A stretch of DNA of 64,000 bases from Euphorbia lathyris (GCF_963576675.1 NC_088914.1:14053001-14117000), one strand, 5' to 3'. Counted from the stretch's first letter, positions 32,602 to 44,743 are shown. The notes: generated by a model not told the origin, from the sequence alone. Numbers and translations: made by a program.

Positions 32602-34174
32602 AAGACTCACTAAGGGATAAGTGTACCCCGTCGTTATCAAGTAATAAATTTATGGTTTAAGTCCAGGTTATCGTCCACAGGATTTATTTCTGCAAGTACC
32701 GAGCTACTCGATCTCGGATGTTATCTAGGCTTAGGGGGTTTTGAGTTTGTTTGTTTTAATTAATCTACTCCTAGGTTGAATTATGCTAATCCTAGCTAAG
32801 TTATCTAATCCTAACTAAGTTATCTAATTCTAGCTAAGTTATTCTACGCCTAACTAAGTTACTCTACCCCTAATTGATCTTTCATTAATGAAACTATTCG
32901 AAGGAACATGGTATGAACGATAATAATAGAGATAGATTATCAAGTCTATTGAATAAAAACCTAATCTGAGTCACTTGTATTCAAGGCGATTAACCCTACT
33001 TACCCTCCTGAGGTTCCTAGCGCGTGATTCCCTAAGGACGAAACTAGGTCTAAGGCTCAGTAAATTGGCGCTTAATCAACTAAGAGGTCGTCAATCTCCT
33101 AGGCTCTGACTAGGTCAGATTCAGCTCGCAATATGTGCCTACTAGATTTTGGGGCTTTTGAATGAGTTAAACCAATTGAATAAAGCGTAAGACAGAGATT
33201 AGACAAATAATCATAGAACAAAAGAAGAGCTAAATTATTATTAAAGGCGAAGATAATTGTCACAAGATACAATAAGTCAAGTTCGGCAACTGTATCAAAG
33301 AGTACAAACATGGAAAGATAAAAGGAGATACAAAAATCCCTTTCAGGGAACCTGTTTACTCTGCAGCCGGCGACTTGATCTTAAGGACGGACCTTGATAA
33401 TTCCTCGAGAAAAAGCTTTGAAGGAGCTTCAATGGAGGTTGAGGAAGATGGAGAAGATGGACAGGAATTACAAGGGGAAAGCTAAAATAATTTACAAAAA
33501 CGAAAGATATCTAATTACAATAGAAAAATCCTATTTATAGACGCGTCTCGGGCCTCGTTTTGACCTATTTTCGTGTCCTAGTTGGTGTAGGAAGATGTGG
33601 GGCCGAACATGGCTTCGTGGGGGCGGAATGGGTCTTTTTGACCAATTCCCGCATGGGCTGCTCGCCGAGCAGGGAAGGCTGCTCGCGCCGAGCAGCCCCC
33701 TGCTCGGCGAGCAGGCCACCAGGGGCCTACTCGGCGAGCAGAAATGGCCCGTGGGGCCCTGCTCGCCGAGCGTTTTCGCCCGAAGCGTGCTCGATTCAAG
33801 CTTGATGAGTTCTATGCCCTTTTTCGTCCGAACTTACACTTGCACATGCATAAAAACTCCGGAAAACATTAGTCCAAAAGCCAAATTGATCCGTCAATCG
33901 CTTATTTTGAGCAAACGCTTCGTTTGGTGCGACTTTTGACGGACCAATTAGCTTCAAAAGATAACGGAATTCTAATATGCATGCTATTTCGGTCGTATTT
34001 GCCTAAATTGATCACAAAACGAGCCTAAACGACGAAAAGTAAATAGAACGTTTCCAATTCCTAACTAACTCACACAAAAGCATTTAAATGCGAAAATTGC
34101 TCGCTTATTAACCAAATAACTCTAAAACCCGTCCTAAAACCGTACCCAAAGATAGGGGTTTTTGACCCCTATCA
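32602..34174 (-). repeat. E3 3' LTR (first 14 bp replaced by filler)
   Basis: Matches 39822-40932 plus 42656-43207. The minus-strand LTR begins TGATAGGGG. TATA on the minus strand is at 33532-33539 (plus strand tatttata). U3 holds the CTGCTCG palindrome array. Confidence 0.9.
33655..33772. repeat. U3 palindrome array, unit CTGCTCG-S-CGAGCAG (E3 3' LTR)
   Basis: Perfect 15-bp palindromes at 33658-33672 and 33700-33714, with partial copies at about 33683-33695, 33728-33741 and 33758-33771. The array in the 5' LTR is longer (40876-40932 and 42651-42805). Confidence 0.85.
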
Positions 34175-34190
34175 AACCTCCTCGCACTTA
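34175..34190 (-). other. Polypurine tract of E3
   Basis: On the minus strand TAAGTGCGAGGAGGTT abuts the TGATAGGGG start of the 3' LTR; the plus strand shows aacctcctcgcactta. Confidence 0.75.
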
Positions 34191-35744
34191 AAACTTTACT
34201 TGTCCCCAAGTAAACTAAAAAACTAAACCCGCCATCACAAGCAAGCTAGAAAACCTCCTGGTTTGACTAGGTGCTTGACACAACTTCGAGCATCTGTAAT
34301 TACATGCATTCGGAAATACAAAGTAGAGACACGATATCCAAAAGCCGCATTTCAATTATCATGGGTCATAGTTTTAAGCAAATGGACACATGTTCAATTA
34401 AACGAGTTTAAGGGGATCGCTAAGTAAAACACCTCACCATAGGTAGTTCACTCATTTCACACAATTTTGGTGGCTAAAGTGTTTACTCTCGGCTTATGTT
34501 CTTGCTTAGGATTACGTTGATTTTGCACGTTCATCCGCGTTCCTCTACTATGCTATATGATTCCGATGATATCAAAAACAGCCTTTAATCGGGGTTGTAA
34601 TGTGGTTAGAGGGTTAAAGGTACAACAAGGGTTAATAGTTCTAGCGCTACAAAAACTAAGTTTAAATGGCTTTAGCAAATATGAAGTGACTGAGCTTTTT
34701 ATTCATCCCTTATTATTTTCTTTTTGGAATGTTTTCTTGAGACGTTTTTTGATTTTTAAGAACTGAGGAATGAAGTTCTTCCCTTTTGTTCGTCTCTTTT
34801 CTTTTCTTTTTCTTGCTTTTTTTTCTGTTTTTCTCTTTTTCTCTTTGGGATAGTGATGCTCATTCACTTCTTAGCCTTTCGGCTTGCTACTGAAATGCCA
34901 TAAACAAAGGTAAAGCGCTAGAAGAAAGCTAAGGCTCAATTTCGAGCTTTGCAAAAACAAAGGTTAAATAGCGAACCAAGTTGTGGTTTGCAAAAACGGG
35001 TTGGAACGAAAGAAAAATCTACAACTACAAAAATGTCGGCTCAAAGGGGCTTCCTAAAGTGGATGAAAAAGAAAAAATAAGGTAAAGAAAAGGATTAATT
35101 CTAATGAGGCTGATTCATCGTTTATTATCTCAAATCATTGCATGTAGGTTCAACACAGTATTAGGTGCAAAATCTGTAATCTTCCACAAGTCAAAGCATT
35201 CACACAAAAATGTCAAGAAAAAGAGCTTTTTGATGTTCGCTCTTAGGCTCAAATTCAGCTCACAATTCTTTGGGTTTCAATTTTGTGTTTACTAGTTTTC
35301 CCCAAACTCAAGTTTAATATCACATGCCTTCAATTCTTAAGTTATCTACCTAAGTAATGATTTTAGCATTTCTTCAAAAGTAGGGTCTAAATGCAAACTG
35401 TAGCTCATGCTTTTACAGATACAAGAGTTGTGTCCTATGCCTAAACTAGTTGTCATGCAATTTTAGATTCGGTTCTCAGCCCTCAAAGACAAATAACGAA
35501 GTTTAGATTCGAAGGAGGTTCACGGTTTTAGGTCCTAAACATGCAAAAACATAAACAAAACCTAAAAAACGCTAAACTAAACTAGACACGACGCAACCAA
35601 AATTTAAAATTTATACAATTTTTGTTATACAATTTTTGTAAGTTTGTCTACCCCTCCTCCTCACACTAAAACATGCAATAAGTTCCAACATTGCATCACA
35701 AATCATGAAGTACGAGTGTAAAGAGTTAGGGTGGAGAAGACAAC
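34191..35744 (-). other. E3 3' untranslated region
   Basis: About 1.55 kb between ORF1 and the purine tract. It has a pyrimidine-rich run on the plus strand (34780-34850) and no coding motif. Confidence 0.6.
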
Positions 35745-36938
35745 TTACTGATCGGCCGGGGGGTATGGCCAAGGCATGTTGTAGCGCTCGCAGTAGTCTG
35801 CTGCTACGTATTCAAGACCCGAAAGCCTTCGGTCCATGTTCTGCTCAAAGTTGGTGAACCATTGGTCCATCTGCTGAACAGTGTTAAAGGTCCGTAGGTT
35901 AAGATCTCGCATTTCTGCCATCATAGTGTTGATGGCTTGGAACTGGGCCTCCGTCCCCGACGCTTGGTGTTCCCTTTGGTCTCCTGCTGTCGCAGGTTCT
36001 TCTTCCTCAGGTTCTTCGTCCCTTTGCTGTTGTGGAACTCGTGCTCTTTTTCTTCCCCCTACGCTAGAGCTTGCTCCTCCGGTTGGGTTCCTGTTTAAGA
36101 CTTCTTGAAAAGTAGATTTACCCAAAAACTTGGAGTTAAGCAAAGTGGGGTAAATAGCAATTTCGGGATTGTCCAAATTTTTGAATTGGCTCTCAAGTAG
36201 GTTGGTAACTAAGTGCCCAAGGCCTAGGGAACCGCGCTTTCTACTTGTTTGGCTTGAGAAGCCTTCAAATATGGTCTTGACATTGTCCACGTGTTTGTGG
36301 TTGGCCACGCACCATAGTATAAGCAATTCCGTCTTTGAGACTTTATTGCTCTCGTTTTTTCCCAATAAGTTGTGGGCCATAAATTTGTGAACAAGATTGA
36401 AAAGTGGGTCTAGGAGAGCGACTGGGCTAGCAGTCTAGGAGTTAAAGTCTGATATGCTTGTGAGTTATTCCCAAGCTATATCTTTTGTTATAGGCTTCTC
36501 AAAGTCTGAGATTGCCTCTGGGTCGTTATAAACTCCCATTAGGGCTGCTAGTGTGGTGCCATCGAGACGGTAGGGTTTACCGTTTAGTCTAAAAGAGTGT
36601 TTCCCACCGCCTAAGGGTAGCTCTTTTTTCCAAGTGGTCAAGAATTCCATGGTAAAGTTGTGATAAACTGGAGTCTGTTTGGTGGCTAGTCTATACCAGC
36701 CGTGGAATTTGAGGATTTCATTGAAATCCTTCTTTAAGCCTATACTCGATAAATAAGTTTGATCAACAACTATATGTGTGGAAAGGTCTTGCTTGGAAAA
36801 CCTATCGTACAATATTCCCTCACGTTCATCAATAAGACCAAAGGGTGGATCATACTTAGCTTGGAGGCTTTCGTCGAACTCGACCTCAGATTCGGCTTCA
36901 TTCTCGACGACGACCTTAGCTTTGCCTTTCCGTCCCAT
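35745..36938 (-). pseudogene. Athila ORF1-like protein (env position), two in-frame stops
   Basis: One frame from the Met at 36938 (MGRKGKAKVVVENEAESE) to 35745, with two stops between 36467 and 36430. The N-terminal half has FNEILKFHGWYRLATKQTP, MEFLTTWKKE and HSFRLNGKPYRLDGTTLAAL, a pattern I associate with the Athila ORF1 family. The second part has ELLILWCVANHKHVDN, a basic stretch GGRKRARVPQQQRDEEPEEEE that could be nuclear-targeting, and a coiled-coil-like Gln/Asp-rich segment. Function is unknown; the protein sits where an envelope-like gene lies in related elements. Family call is by motif recall, not by search. Confidence 0.65.
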
Positions 36939-38017
36939 AGTTCCTGAGGAATAGACCAAAAATGGAAGAGTTAGAACATATTTACAAGTTTCAACATAAA
37001 CCCCCAAACAACCATTCATAGGCAAAAATCATAGCTTTAGGAACTTAGGGACTAAACCATAAGTATTTGGTCCCTAAGTGTTTCACCCGAAATTCACAAA
37101 TTCATGCAAAATTGGAGATACCCAATGACTAAAACATAAAAATAATGCAATTCACAACTCCATTGATATGTTTCTAACTATAATTTGAATAGTTGAACTT
37201 TGAGCTAAAATGGGGATTTTACCCAAATTGAGCAATTTCTCCAAATATCCACAAATTGAGAATGGAAATCACACCCAAACTATAAATTAATCATCATGTC
37301 AACACAAATTGCAAGGAAATCAAGAATTTAAAAGCAAACAAGAGATTAATTTGAGAAAAGAGAGAGAAACCTAAAACTTAGGTTTTTCTTAAAACTCAAA
37401 AATTATCACCCTAAGCTAAAATCTAAGCCTAGAAACATGTTAGAAATCAAAAATAGGTAAAGATTCATACCTTAAATCTTGAATTCGGGTTAGAATGGTG
37501 GATTTGGGGGGTTAGGTTTTGGAGAAGCAAAAGGAGAAGAAGAAGGGAAGAAGAAAAGAATAGAATAAAAGAAAGAAGGGAGAAGGGAAGAAGAAGGTGG
37601 GGAAGGGGATGATGAGTCACCCCCCCCATTTTCTTATTCTTTCTTCCTTTTTTCTTTTATTTTATATTTCTTCTTCCTTTCTTTATCTCTTTTTTTTTGG
37701 TTTGGGATTTCAAAATCCCGAATAGCCCGTGTCGGCCGAGACGGGCGAGCTGGGCAGTGCCTAACTCGCTCGAGTTGGGCGAATTTTTTTTTTTTTTTTT
37801 TTTTAGAGTGTGGGGGAACAAAGTTTGACAGTGCAAATAAACAACGAGATTAAAATTCAATAATCAATAAAGGAAAATAAAAACAAAAAGAAAAGGGAAT
37901 GCATAATGGAATTGTTCAAACTTTGAATTAAAAACCGAGGAGAACCCGATTTCTCCCCCGTACTCAATCCTTTCTTAGGATCTTTGGATTCTTCTCCGTT
38001 GTGCTCGGGAGAGAACC
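36939..38017 (-). other. E3 non-coding segment between gag and ORF1 (pol deleted)
   Basis: No protease, RT, RNase H or integrase motif. A poly-purine/pyrimidine run lies at 37545-37700 and an oligo-T run at 37786-37804. This is where about 4 kb of pol would be expected in an autonomous Athila element. Confidence 0.65.
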
Positions 38018-39427
38018 CTATGGCCTTTCCTGCCTGTCCCTATTAATCTGAGCTATCTGATTGCTCAAATCCTTGCAGAAGGCTTCGTTGTTGGCAAGCC
38101 TAGCCGAGATCTCCTTCAAAAGAGTGATCACTTCGTCAGATTCCTTAGGGTGTTGCACTGGCCCTTGATTTTGTTGTTGGTATGGGGGCATGCCAAGCCC
38201 CTGCTCTCTATGCTCTTGAACAAATCCGCTAGGAGGTCGGAGCACATTTTGATTTGAATTCCCGTAAGAGAGGTTCGGGTGCTGAGGCCTCCTGTAGTTG
38301 CCATTGTTGTTGTTGTTGTTGTTGTAGGAGTTGTAGTTGTTGGGGTTGGAGTTGTTATAGTTCTGATTGTATCTCGGCTGCCCCCCAACATAGTTGACCA
38401 TCTCCACCCCATCTCCAGCGAAAGGGCTACCTGCTTGACAATCCTTTCCATTGTGGTCGCCGCCACAGTGCACGCAGGTGGGAGGTCGGCTGAGCGTAGC
38501 CAACAGTACGTCCATTTTCCTACTCAAATCCGCAACAACCGGATTCTGTTCCTGTTCTTCCACAGCAAATACTCGCTGCCTTGTGGGGCCGGCGAGCTTC
38601 TGTTCTTGCCACTGCACACTCTTCCTGGCCAGCTCGTTAATCATGTCATATGCCTCTGTTGCTGTCTTTCTAAACAAATCTCCACCCGCTGCGGAGTCCA
38701 CAATGGCTCTGTTGGTGGGTGTTAGTCCGTGATAGAAGACGCTCACTAACTGATGCTTGGGTATGTCATGATGAGGGCACATGCGCAGCATTTTCCTGAA
38801 TCGAGTCCAAGATGTGTGGAGCGCCTCATGCTTGGGTTGGTGGAAGGATGTGATCTCACCCCTGAGCATTGCTGTCTTCGAGGGAGGGAAGTAGTAGGAC
38901 AAGAATTCCTTCTCCAACCCTTCCCATATCGTGATTGAACCGGGCTCCAGTGTTCTCAGCCATTCCAAAGCTTGCCCCGTCAGAGAGAACGGGAACAGTT
39001 TCAGTCTAGCAGCATCTTGGGGGACCCCATTGGTCCTTGCAGTGTCTGCGCACATTAGGAAGCGATCCAGATGATCATTCGGGCTCTCGTGTGCTTCTCC
39101 TCCAAACAGTCCGGTCTGTTGGATCAAGTGAATTATACCAGACTTGATTTCGTAAGTGTTTGCCGGAATGTTTGGAGCAGCAATGCCTGACAGATGCTGA
39201 TGTCGGTGCGGTGCCAGGATCTCACTCATCAGACGAGTGTCATTTTCTGGTCCGGTGTTCTCAGGGTTCCGCTCATTGTTCCGTTCATTGTCAGTCATCT
39301 TGATAGGCTTGATAGGCTCGATGATCTCGTCTTACTTCAGCTTTTCGATCTGTTTGCTCCTGCGAAGAGTACGTTCAAGTTCAGGGTTAAGAGGGACAAC
39401 CGGTATTTTCGCTGATCTCGTAGGCAT
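38018..39427 (-). pseudogene. gag: E3 Gag (Athila type) with CCHC knuckle, one in-frame stop
   Basis: The likely start is the Met at 39427 (MPTRSAKIPVV). A TAA at 39334-39332 interrupts the N-terminus, after which 426 residues are open from the Met at 39298. In that numbering the capsid core spans about 64-200 (FGGEAHESPNDHLDRFL, LTGQALEWLRTLEPGSI, LEKEFLSYYFPPSK). A canonical zinc knuckle C-X2-C-X4-H-X4-C lies at 275-287 (CVHCGGDHNGKDC). An Asn-rich low-complexity tract follows at about 310-345. The C-terminus is helical (LLKEISARLANNEAF). It would package element RNA. Gag is the only well-kept gene of E3. Because the downstream Met allows a 426-residue product containing all core parts, function may survive the stop. 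Confidence 0.88.
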
Positions 39428-39782
39428 ACGCTGAGAAAAGATAAATACAGAAATAAATGAAAGCTGAAGGGAAATCATACAAATCATACAGTTTTGTACA
39501 AGTATAAGAATAGTATAAATAAACACATACAGACATGTATAGATGAAATTAATAACTATATGTTCGTACAAACGAATATAAACAAGCGTAAGTATTAACA
39601 AGGATGGTTATCATAAATGAGTATATATAAATATGCGTATATAAACAAGTATAAACGGTATAGATACGTAATAAAAAGAATCATGATTATAAACAAGTAT
39701 ATATGATATTAACAAAGGATATTCACAATGAATGCCTAAACTAACAAGTCGACCTTTGGTTCGATATTGCAGAGGAAATAAA

Positions 39783-39800
39783 TCCCCGGCAACGGCGCCA
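39783..39800 (-). other. E3 primer binding site (tRNA-Asp type)
   Basis: On the minus strand TGGCGCCGTTGCCGGGGA, 6 bp from the LTR end. It is complementary to the 3' end of plant tRNA-Asp (TCCCCGGCAACGGCGCCA), a common primer of Athila elements. Confidence 0.88.
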
Positions 39801-40932
39801 AAAACTTGATGCGTCCTCGCTGAAGACTCACTAAGGGATAAGTGTACCCCGTCGTTATCAAGTAATAAATTTCTGGTTTAAGTCCAGGTTATCGTCCACA
39901 GGATTTATTTCTGCAAGTACCGAGCTACTCGATCTCGGATGTTATCTAGGCTTAGGGGGTTTTGAGTTTGTTTGTTTTAATTAATCTACTCCTAGGTTGA
40001 ATTATGCTAATCCTAGCTAAGTTATCTAATCCTAACTAAGTTATCTAATTCTAGCTAAGTTATTCTACGCCTAACTAAGTTACTCTACCCCTAATTGATC
40101 TTTCATTAATGAAACTATTCGAAGGAACATGGTATGAACGATAATAATAGAGATAGATTATCAAGTCTATTGAATAAAAACCTAATCTGAGTCACTTGTA
40201 TTCAAGGCGATTAACCCTACTTACCCTCCTGAGGTTCCTAGCGCGTGATTCCCTAAGGCCGAAACTAGGTCTAAGGCTCAGTAAATTGGCGCTTAATCAA
40301 CTAAGAGGTCGTCAATCTCCTAGGCTCTAACTAGGTCAGATTCAGCTCGCAATATGTGCCTACTAGATTTTGGGGCTTTTGAATGAGTTAAACCAATTGA
40401 ATAAAGCGTAAGACAGAGATTAGACAAATAATCATAGAACAAAAGAAGAGCTAAATTATTATTAAAGGCGAAGATAATTGTCACAAGATACAATAAGTCA
40501 AGTTCGGCAACTGTATCAAAGAGTACAAACATGGAAAGATAAAAGGAGATACAAAAATCCCTTTCAGGGAACCTGTTTACTCTGCAGCCGGCGACTTGAT
40601 CTTAAGGACGGACCTTGATAATTCCTCGAGAAAAAGCTTTGAAGGAGCTTCAATGGAGGTTGAGGAAGATGGAGAAGATGGACAGGAATTACAAGGGGAA
40701 AGCTAAAATAATTTACAAAAACGAAAGATATCTAATTACAATAGAAAAATCCTATTTATAGACGCGTCTCGGGCCTCGTTTTGACCTATTTTCGTGTCCT
40801 AGTTGGTGTAGGAAGATGTGGGGCCGAACATGGCTTCGTGGGGGCGGAATTGGTCTTTTTGACCAATTCCCGCAGGGCTGCTCGCCGAGCAGGGAAGGCT
40901 GCTCGGCGAGCAGGGCTGCTCGCGCCGAGCAG

Positions 40933-42650
40933 TGATAGGGGTAAAAAACCCCTATCTTTGGGTACGGTTTTAGGACGGTTTTTAGAGTTATTTGGTTAAT
41001 AAGCGAGCAATTCTCGCATTTAAATGCTTTTGTGTGAGTTAGTTAGAAATTGGAAACGTTCTATTTACTTTTCGTCGTTTAGGCTCGTTTTGTGATCAAT
41101 TTAGGCAAATACGGCCGAAATAGCATGCATATTAGAATTCCGTTATCTTTTGAAGCTAATTGGTCCGTCAAAAGTCGCACCAAACGAAGCGTTTGCTCAA
41201 AATAAGCGATTGACGGATCAATTTGGCTTTTGGACTAATGTTTTCTGGAGTTTTTATGCGTGTGCAGGTGTAAGTTCGGACGAAAAAGGGTATAGAAGTC
41301 ACTCGGCACGGATCGAGCATGTCTGTCGAATTGAGCATCGACGCGCAGCCCGGGCGCTGCTCAGCGAGCAGCCCAGGCACTGCCCAGGCACCGCCCAGGC
41401 ACTGCCCCAGGCACCGCCCAGGCACTGTGCCTGCTCGCCGAGCAGGATGTGCCTGCTCGTCGAGCAGGCCCCTGGAGGCCTGCTCGGCGAGCAGGAGCCT
41501 GCTCGGCGAGCAGGCCACCAGGCGCCTGCTCGGCGAGCAGGGGCTGCTCGTCGCAATCCTGCTCAGCGAGCAGCCTTTCCTGCTCGGCGAGCAGACCTGC
41601 GGGAATTGGTCAAAAAGACCAATTCCGCCCCCACGAAGCCACGTTCGGTCCCACATCTTCCTACACCAACAAGGACACGAAATTAGGTCAAAACGAGACC
41701 CGAGACGCGGCTATAAATAGGAATTTCCAATTGTAAATTAGAAATCTTTTACTTTTGTAATTAGCTTAGCTTCCACCTTGAGAAATCCTCTCCACCTCCT
41801 CCATAACCTTCAAACCTCCATTGAAGACACCTCCGAAGCTCCGTTCACCGAGGATTACTCAAGCTCCATCCTTAAATCCTAGAAAGACGCCTGCATTGGT
41901 AGACAGGTTCCCTGAAAGGGATTTTTCTTCTTTTATATTCTGTCTAGCCTCTGATACATGCTATGAATTCTAGGTTTATTGTAACTTCGTGACAATTCCT
42001 TCATCTTTGATATATAATATAGATTTTGTTTATTCAACTGTTTTGATGTTTTAATCTTTGTCTTACGCTTTGTCTGATTGGTTTAACGCATTCGATAATC
42101 CCAAAATTAGGTTGGCACATATTGCGAGCTGAATCTGACCTAGTCAGTGCCTATAGGATTGACGACCCTATAGAAGATTAAGCCCAAATTACTGAGCCTT
42201 AGAGCTAGTTTCGGCCTTACAAGGGAATCACGAACTAGGGACTTTAGGAGGATAGGTCGGGTTAATCGCCTTGGACATAAGCGACTTAGTTTCAATTCAA
42301 TTGCTTAAACACTCTATCATTGTTATCATCGTATTCCTTCATATTCATTCAGTTAATTGCTTTGGTAAAAGATCAATTAGGGGTAGAGTAATTTAGTTAG
42401 GCTTAGAATAACTTAGCTAGAATTAGATAACTTAATTAGAATTAGTGTAATTCAACCTAGGAGTAGATTAATTAAACAAAACCAAACTCAAAACCCCCTA
42501 AGCCTAGATAACATTCGAGATCGAGTAGCTTGATACTTGCAGAAATAAATCCTGTGGACGATAACCTGGACTTAAACCCAGAAATTTATTACTTGATAAC
42601 GATGGGGTACACTTATCCCTCAGATCGGGTTCTTCACGAAATCCGCATCA
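40933..42650 (+). mobile_element. Solo LTR of the E3 family, 1,718 bp, inserted in the E3 5' LTR
   Basis: It runs TGATAGGGG to CGCATCA on the plus strand, opposite to E3, and is flanked by AGCAG on both sides (40928-40932 and 42651-42655). TATA is at 41712-41719. Its own U3 holds a modified palindrome array (41340-41600) that includes CCAGGCACTG-type repeats. No primer site or internal region follows, so it arose by LTR-LTR recombination. Confidence 0.93.
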
Positions 42651-42655
42651 AGCAG

Positions 42656-42805
42656 CCCCCTGCTCGCCGAGCAGGCGCCTGGTGGCCTGCTCGGCGAGCA
42701 GGCGCCTGGCGCCCTGCTCGGCGAGCAGGCTCCTGCTCGCCGAGCAGGCCACCAGGGGCTTGCTCGGCGAGCAGAAATGGCCCGTGGGGCCCTGCTCGCC
42801 GAGCG
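42656..42805. repeat. U3 palindrome array of the E3 5' LTR, right part
   Basis: Repeated CTGCTCGGCGAGCAG and CTGCTCGCCGAGCAG units separated by 'GCGCCTGG(T/C)GG/GC' spacers, themselves near-palindromic. Confidence 0.85.
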
Positions 42806-43208
42806 TTTTCGCCCGAAGCGTGCTCCATTCAAGCTTGATGAGTTCTATACCCTTTTTCGTCCGAACTTACACCTGCACATGCATAAAAACTCCGGAAAAC
42901 ATTAATCCAAAAGCCAAATTGATCCGTCAATCGCTTATTTTGAGCAAACGCTTCGTTTGGTGTGACTTTTGACGGACCAATTAGCTTCAAAAGATAACGG
43001 AATTCTAATATGCATGCTATTTCGGCCGTATTTGCCTAAATTGATCACAAAACGAGCCTAAACGATGAAAAGTAAATAGAACGTTTCCAATTCCTAACTA
43101 ACTCACACAAAAGCATTTAAATGCGAGAATTGCTCGCTTATTAACCAAATAACTCTAAAACCCGTCCTAAAACCGTACCCAAAGATAGGGGTTTTTGACC
43201 CCTATCAC

Positions 43209-44213
43209 CCATCTAAGCAACCTACTCAAAAACCGGCCGCTGAGCAAACTCCTGAGGCAACTTACGCCTACCTAAATGCTACTGAGTCTGGGCGTCGAAT
43301 CATTGACTCTGCTCAATCTATTCTCCAGGATTTGAATACATCTCATGCCGATGCTGCTGGGTTCGCTAATGTTGAGTCAACCCAAATTTCGTCTGTCACT
43401 CAGCTCCTGAATGAGATCAAGGGTCTCAAAGATCTTGTGAGTGTCATGACCTCTGTTCAAACTCAACAACCCAAGCAAGAATCTATTGTGAAGCTGGCTG
43501 AACTGCAGTTAATGATGGTGAATCACATGGATTCCCTCCAAGGCCAAATAAATGCTCTGTCTGCAGTCAACACGGGATATGCTACCTCTGCTGAGGTTGA
43601 CCACCACTGCACCAAGCTACACTCTGAGCTGACCGACACTCGTGCCCTAATTTCCTCTTCTTCACAGTGTTCGATCGAACAAATAAGCGAAGCTGTCCGT
43701 CTACTCAACTTGAGTAAAGAAGAGATGGATACTGACTTGGTGAAAACAAATGAAATCCTACAATACTCCTAAGCCACCTAAAAACATGTGCGCCACACGA
43801 ATGCTCAACGTCAGTTCTATGATTCGGCTTTGCTCAAAATGTACCATCAAGCTTATACTAGGCTGACTGACACGCTGACCTGGATTGGGAAATCCCAAGA
43901 ATATATCCTGAGCATATTTAGTTCATCCATCCGAGTCCCTGGATCAGTTATAGACGATGGCTTCCCTGTTTTCGACGGTCTCCGAGAGAGCACAAAACAG
44001 CTTAAAGCCTACTCAGTACGGTTAACTCGTGCTGCTCTCAATGACACCTTCATTCCTCCTCCGCCCGATGCTGGCAAAACGGGGGAGAAAGAACAAGCTG
44101 ATGGAACTCAGCATAGATCAGGGGAAGCAGGAGAAGAAGCATCAGGTAGTCAGCAGCGAAACGCCAAAGGAAAAGGCAAAGTTAATTCTGCCCAAGTCAA
44201 CAAGAAGAAATAG
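43209..44213 (+). pseudogene. C-terminal part of a Sirevirus envelope-like ORF
   Basis: Open in one frame from 43209, with TAA codons at 43770-43772 and 43779-43781, then open again to TAG at 44211-44213. The protein is helical and coiled-coil-like (repeated Leu/Ile heptads in the first half; QFYDSALLKMYHQAYTRLTDTL in the second) and ends in a Lys/Gly/Gln-rich tail (GKGKVNSAQVNKKK). I see no zinc knuckle, RT or membrane segment. The location between pol and 3' LTR suggests the env-like gene of Sireviruses, whose role is unclear. The 5' end is missing because E3 inserted or was joined here. Confidence 0.5.
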
Positions 44214-44743
44214 TTTGGCTAGATTTGCTAAGTTTAGACCTTGACTTTTAATTTTTTGATATCTGGCGTATTTTGTCTTGCTGACCATCTATATATTTAT
44301 GCATTCCTTATTTAACTTGACTAATCTTATGTGATGCTTACTTACGTATTGTGCTTAATGCTGATCTGTCTTAATTAAACAAACAAACAAAGAAGGAAAA
44401 TACTCAGTACACATTAGCCTTGATACATTTTTTTTCTCTATAACTCTGATACCTAAACTGACCATCTATCAAACTGAGTAAAACATGTACTGAACTCTTC
44501 TGAAAGCTGACCTAGGCGCATATGAATTAGATCTTGGAAGGTCTAAGAATTGAACTAAGTCAGTATAGGCGTGTCTTAATTTTACTCGATTAAATCTTAG
44601 AAGGTTTAGAGTTAAGTTAAGTCAATATATGCAACCCTTACGGGGGAGTAATTTCGGAAGCATAAAAAGAATTTCAATCATAGGGAATCTCAAAACTGAG
44701 TTCCATAATTAAAAAATTTTGCCAACATTAAAATGGGGGAGTT
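44214..44743 (+). other. 3' untranslated region of the Sirevirus-like element
   Basis: No ORF. It ends in the purine tract AAAATGGGGGAG; an earlier G-run (ttacgggggagtaa, about 44639-44652) looks like a second purine-tract copy, as often seen in Sireviruses. Confidence 0.6.

Larger units (their letters stand above)
32551..43207 (-). mobile_element. Athila-type LTR retrotransposon E3, pol-less, left end damaged
   Basis: Minus strand. The 5' LTR is 39807-43207 (holding a solo LTR), primer site 39783-39800, gag 39427-38018, Athila ORF1 36938-35745, purine tract 34175-34190, 3' LTR 32602-34174. No RT or integrase motif lies between gag and ORF1 (36939-38017), so it is non-autonomous. The two LTRs are nearly identical outside their palindrome arrays. 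CCCAT follows the right end, but no matching duplication exists on the left, consistent with a later deletion and repair there. Confidence 0.88.
39807..43207 (-). repeat. E3 5' LTR, split by a solo LTR
   Basis: Parts 39807-40932 and 42656-43207 together match the 3' LTR. The U3 palindrome array here is longer (about 9 units against 5). The insertion lies in that array. Confidence 0.9.

Noticed and set aside
41150..41736. ORFs up to 178 aa rich in Ala/Arg/Ser/Pro
   Set aside because: They follow from the CTGCTCG palindrome array in LTR U3, open on both strands.
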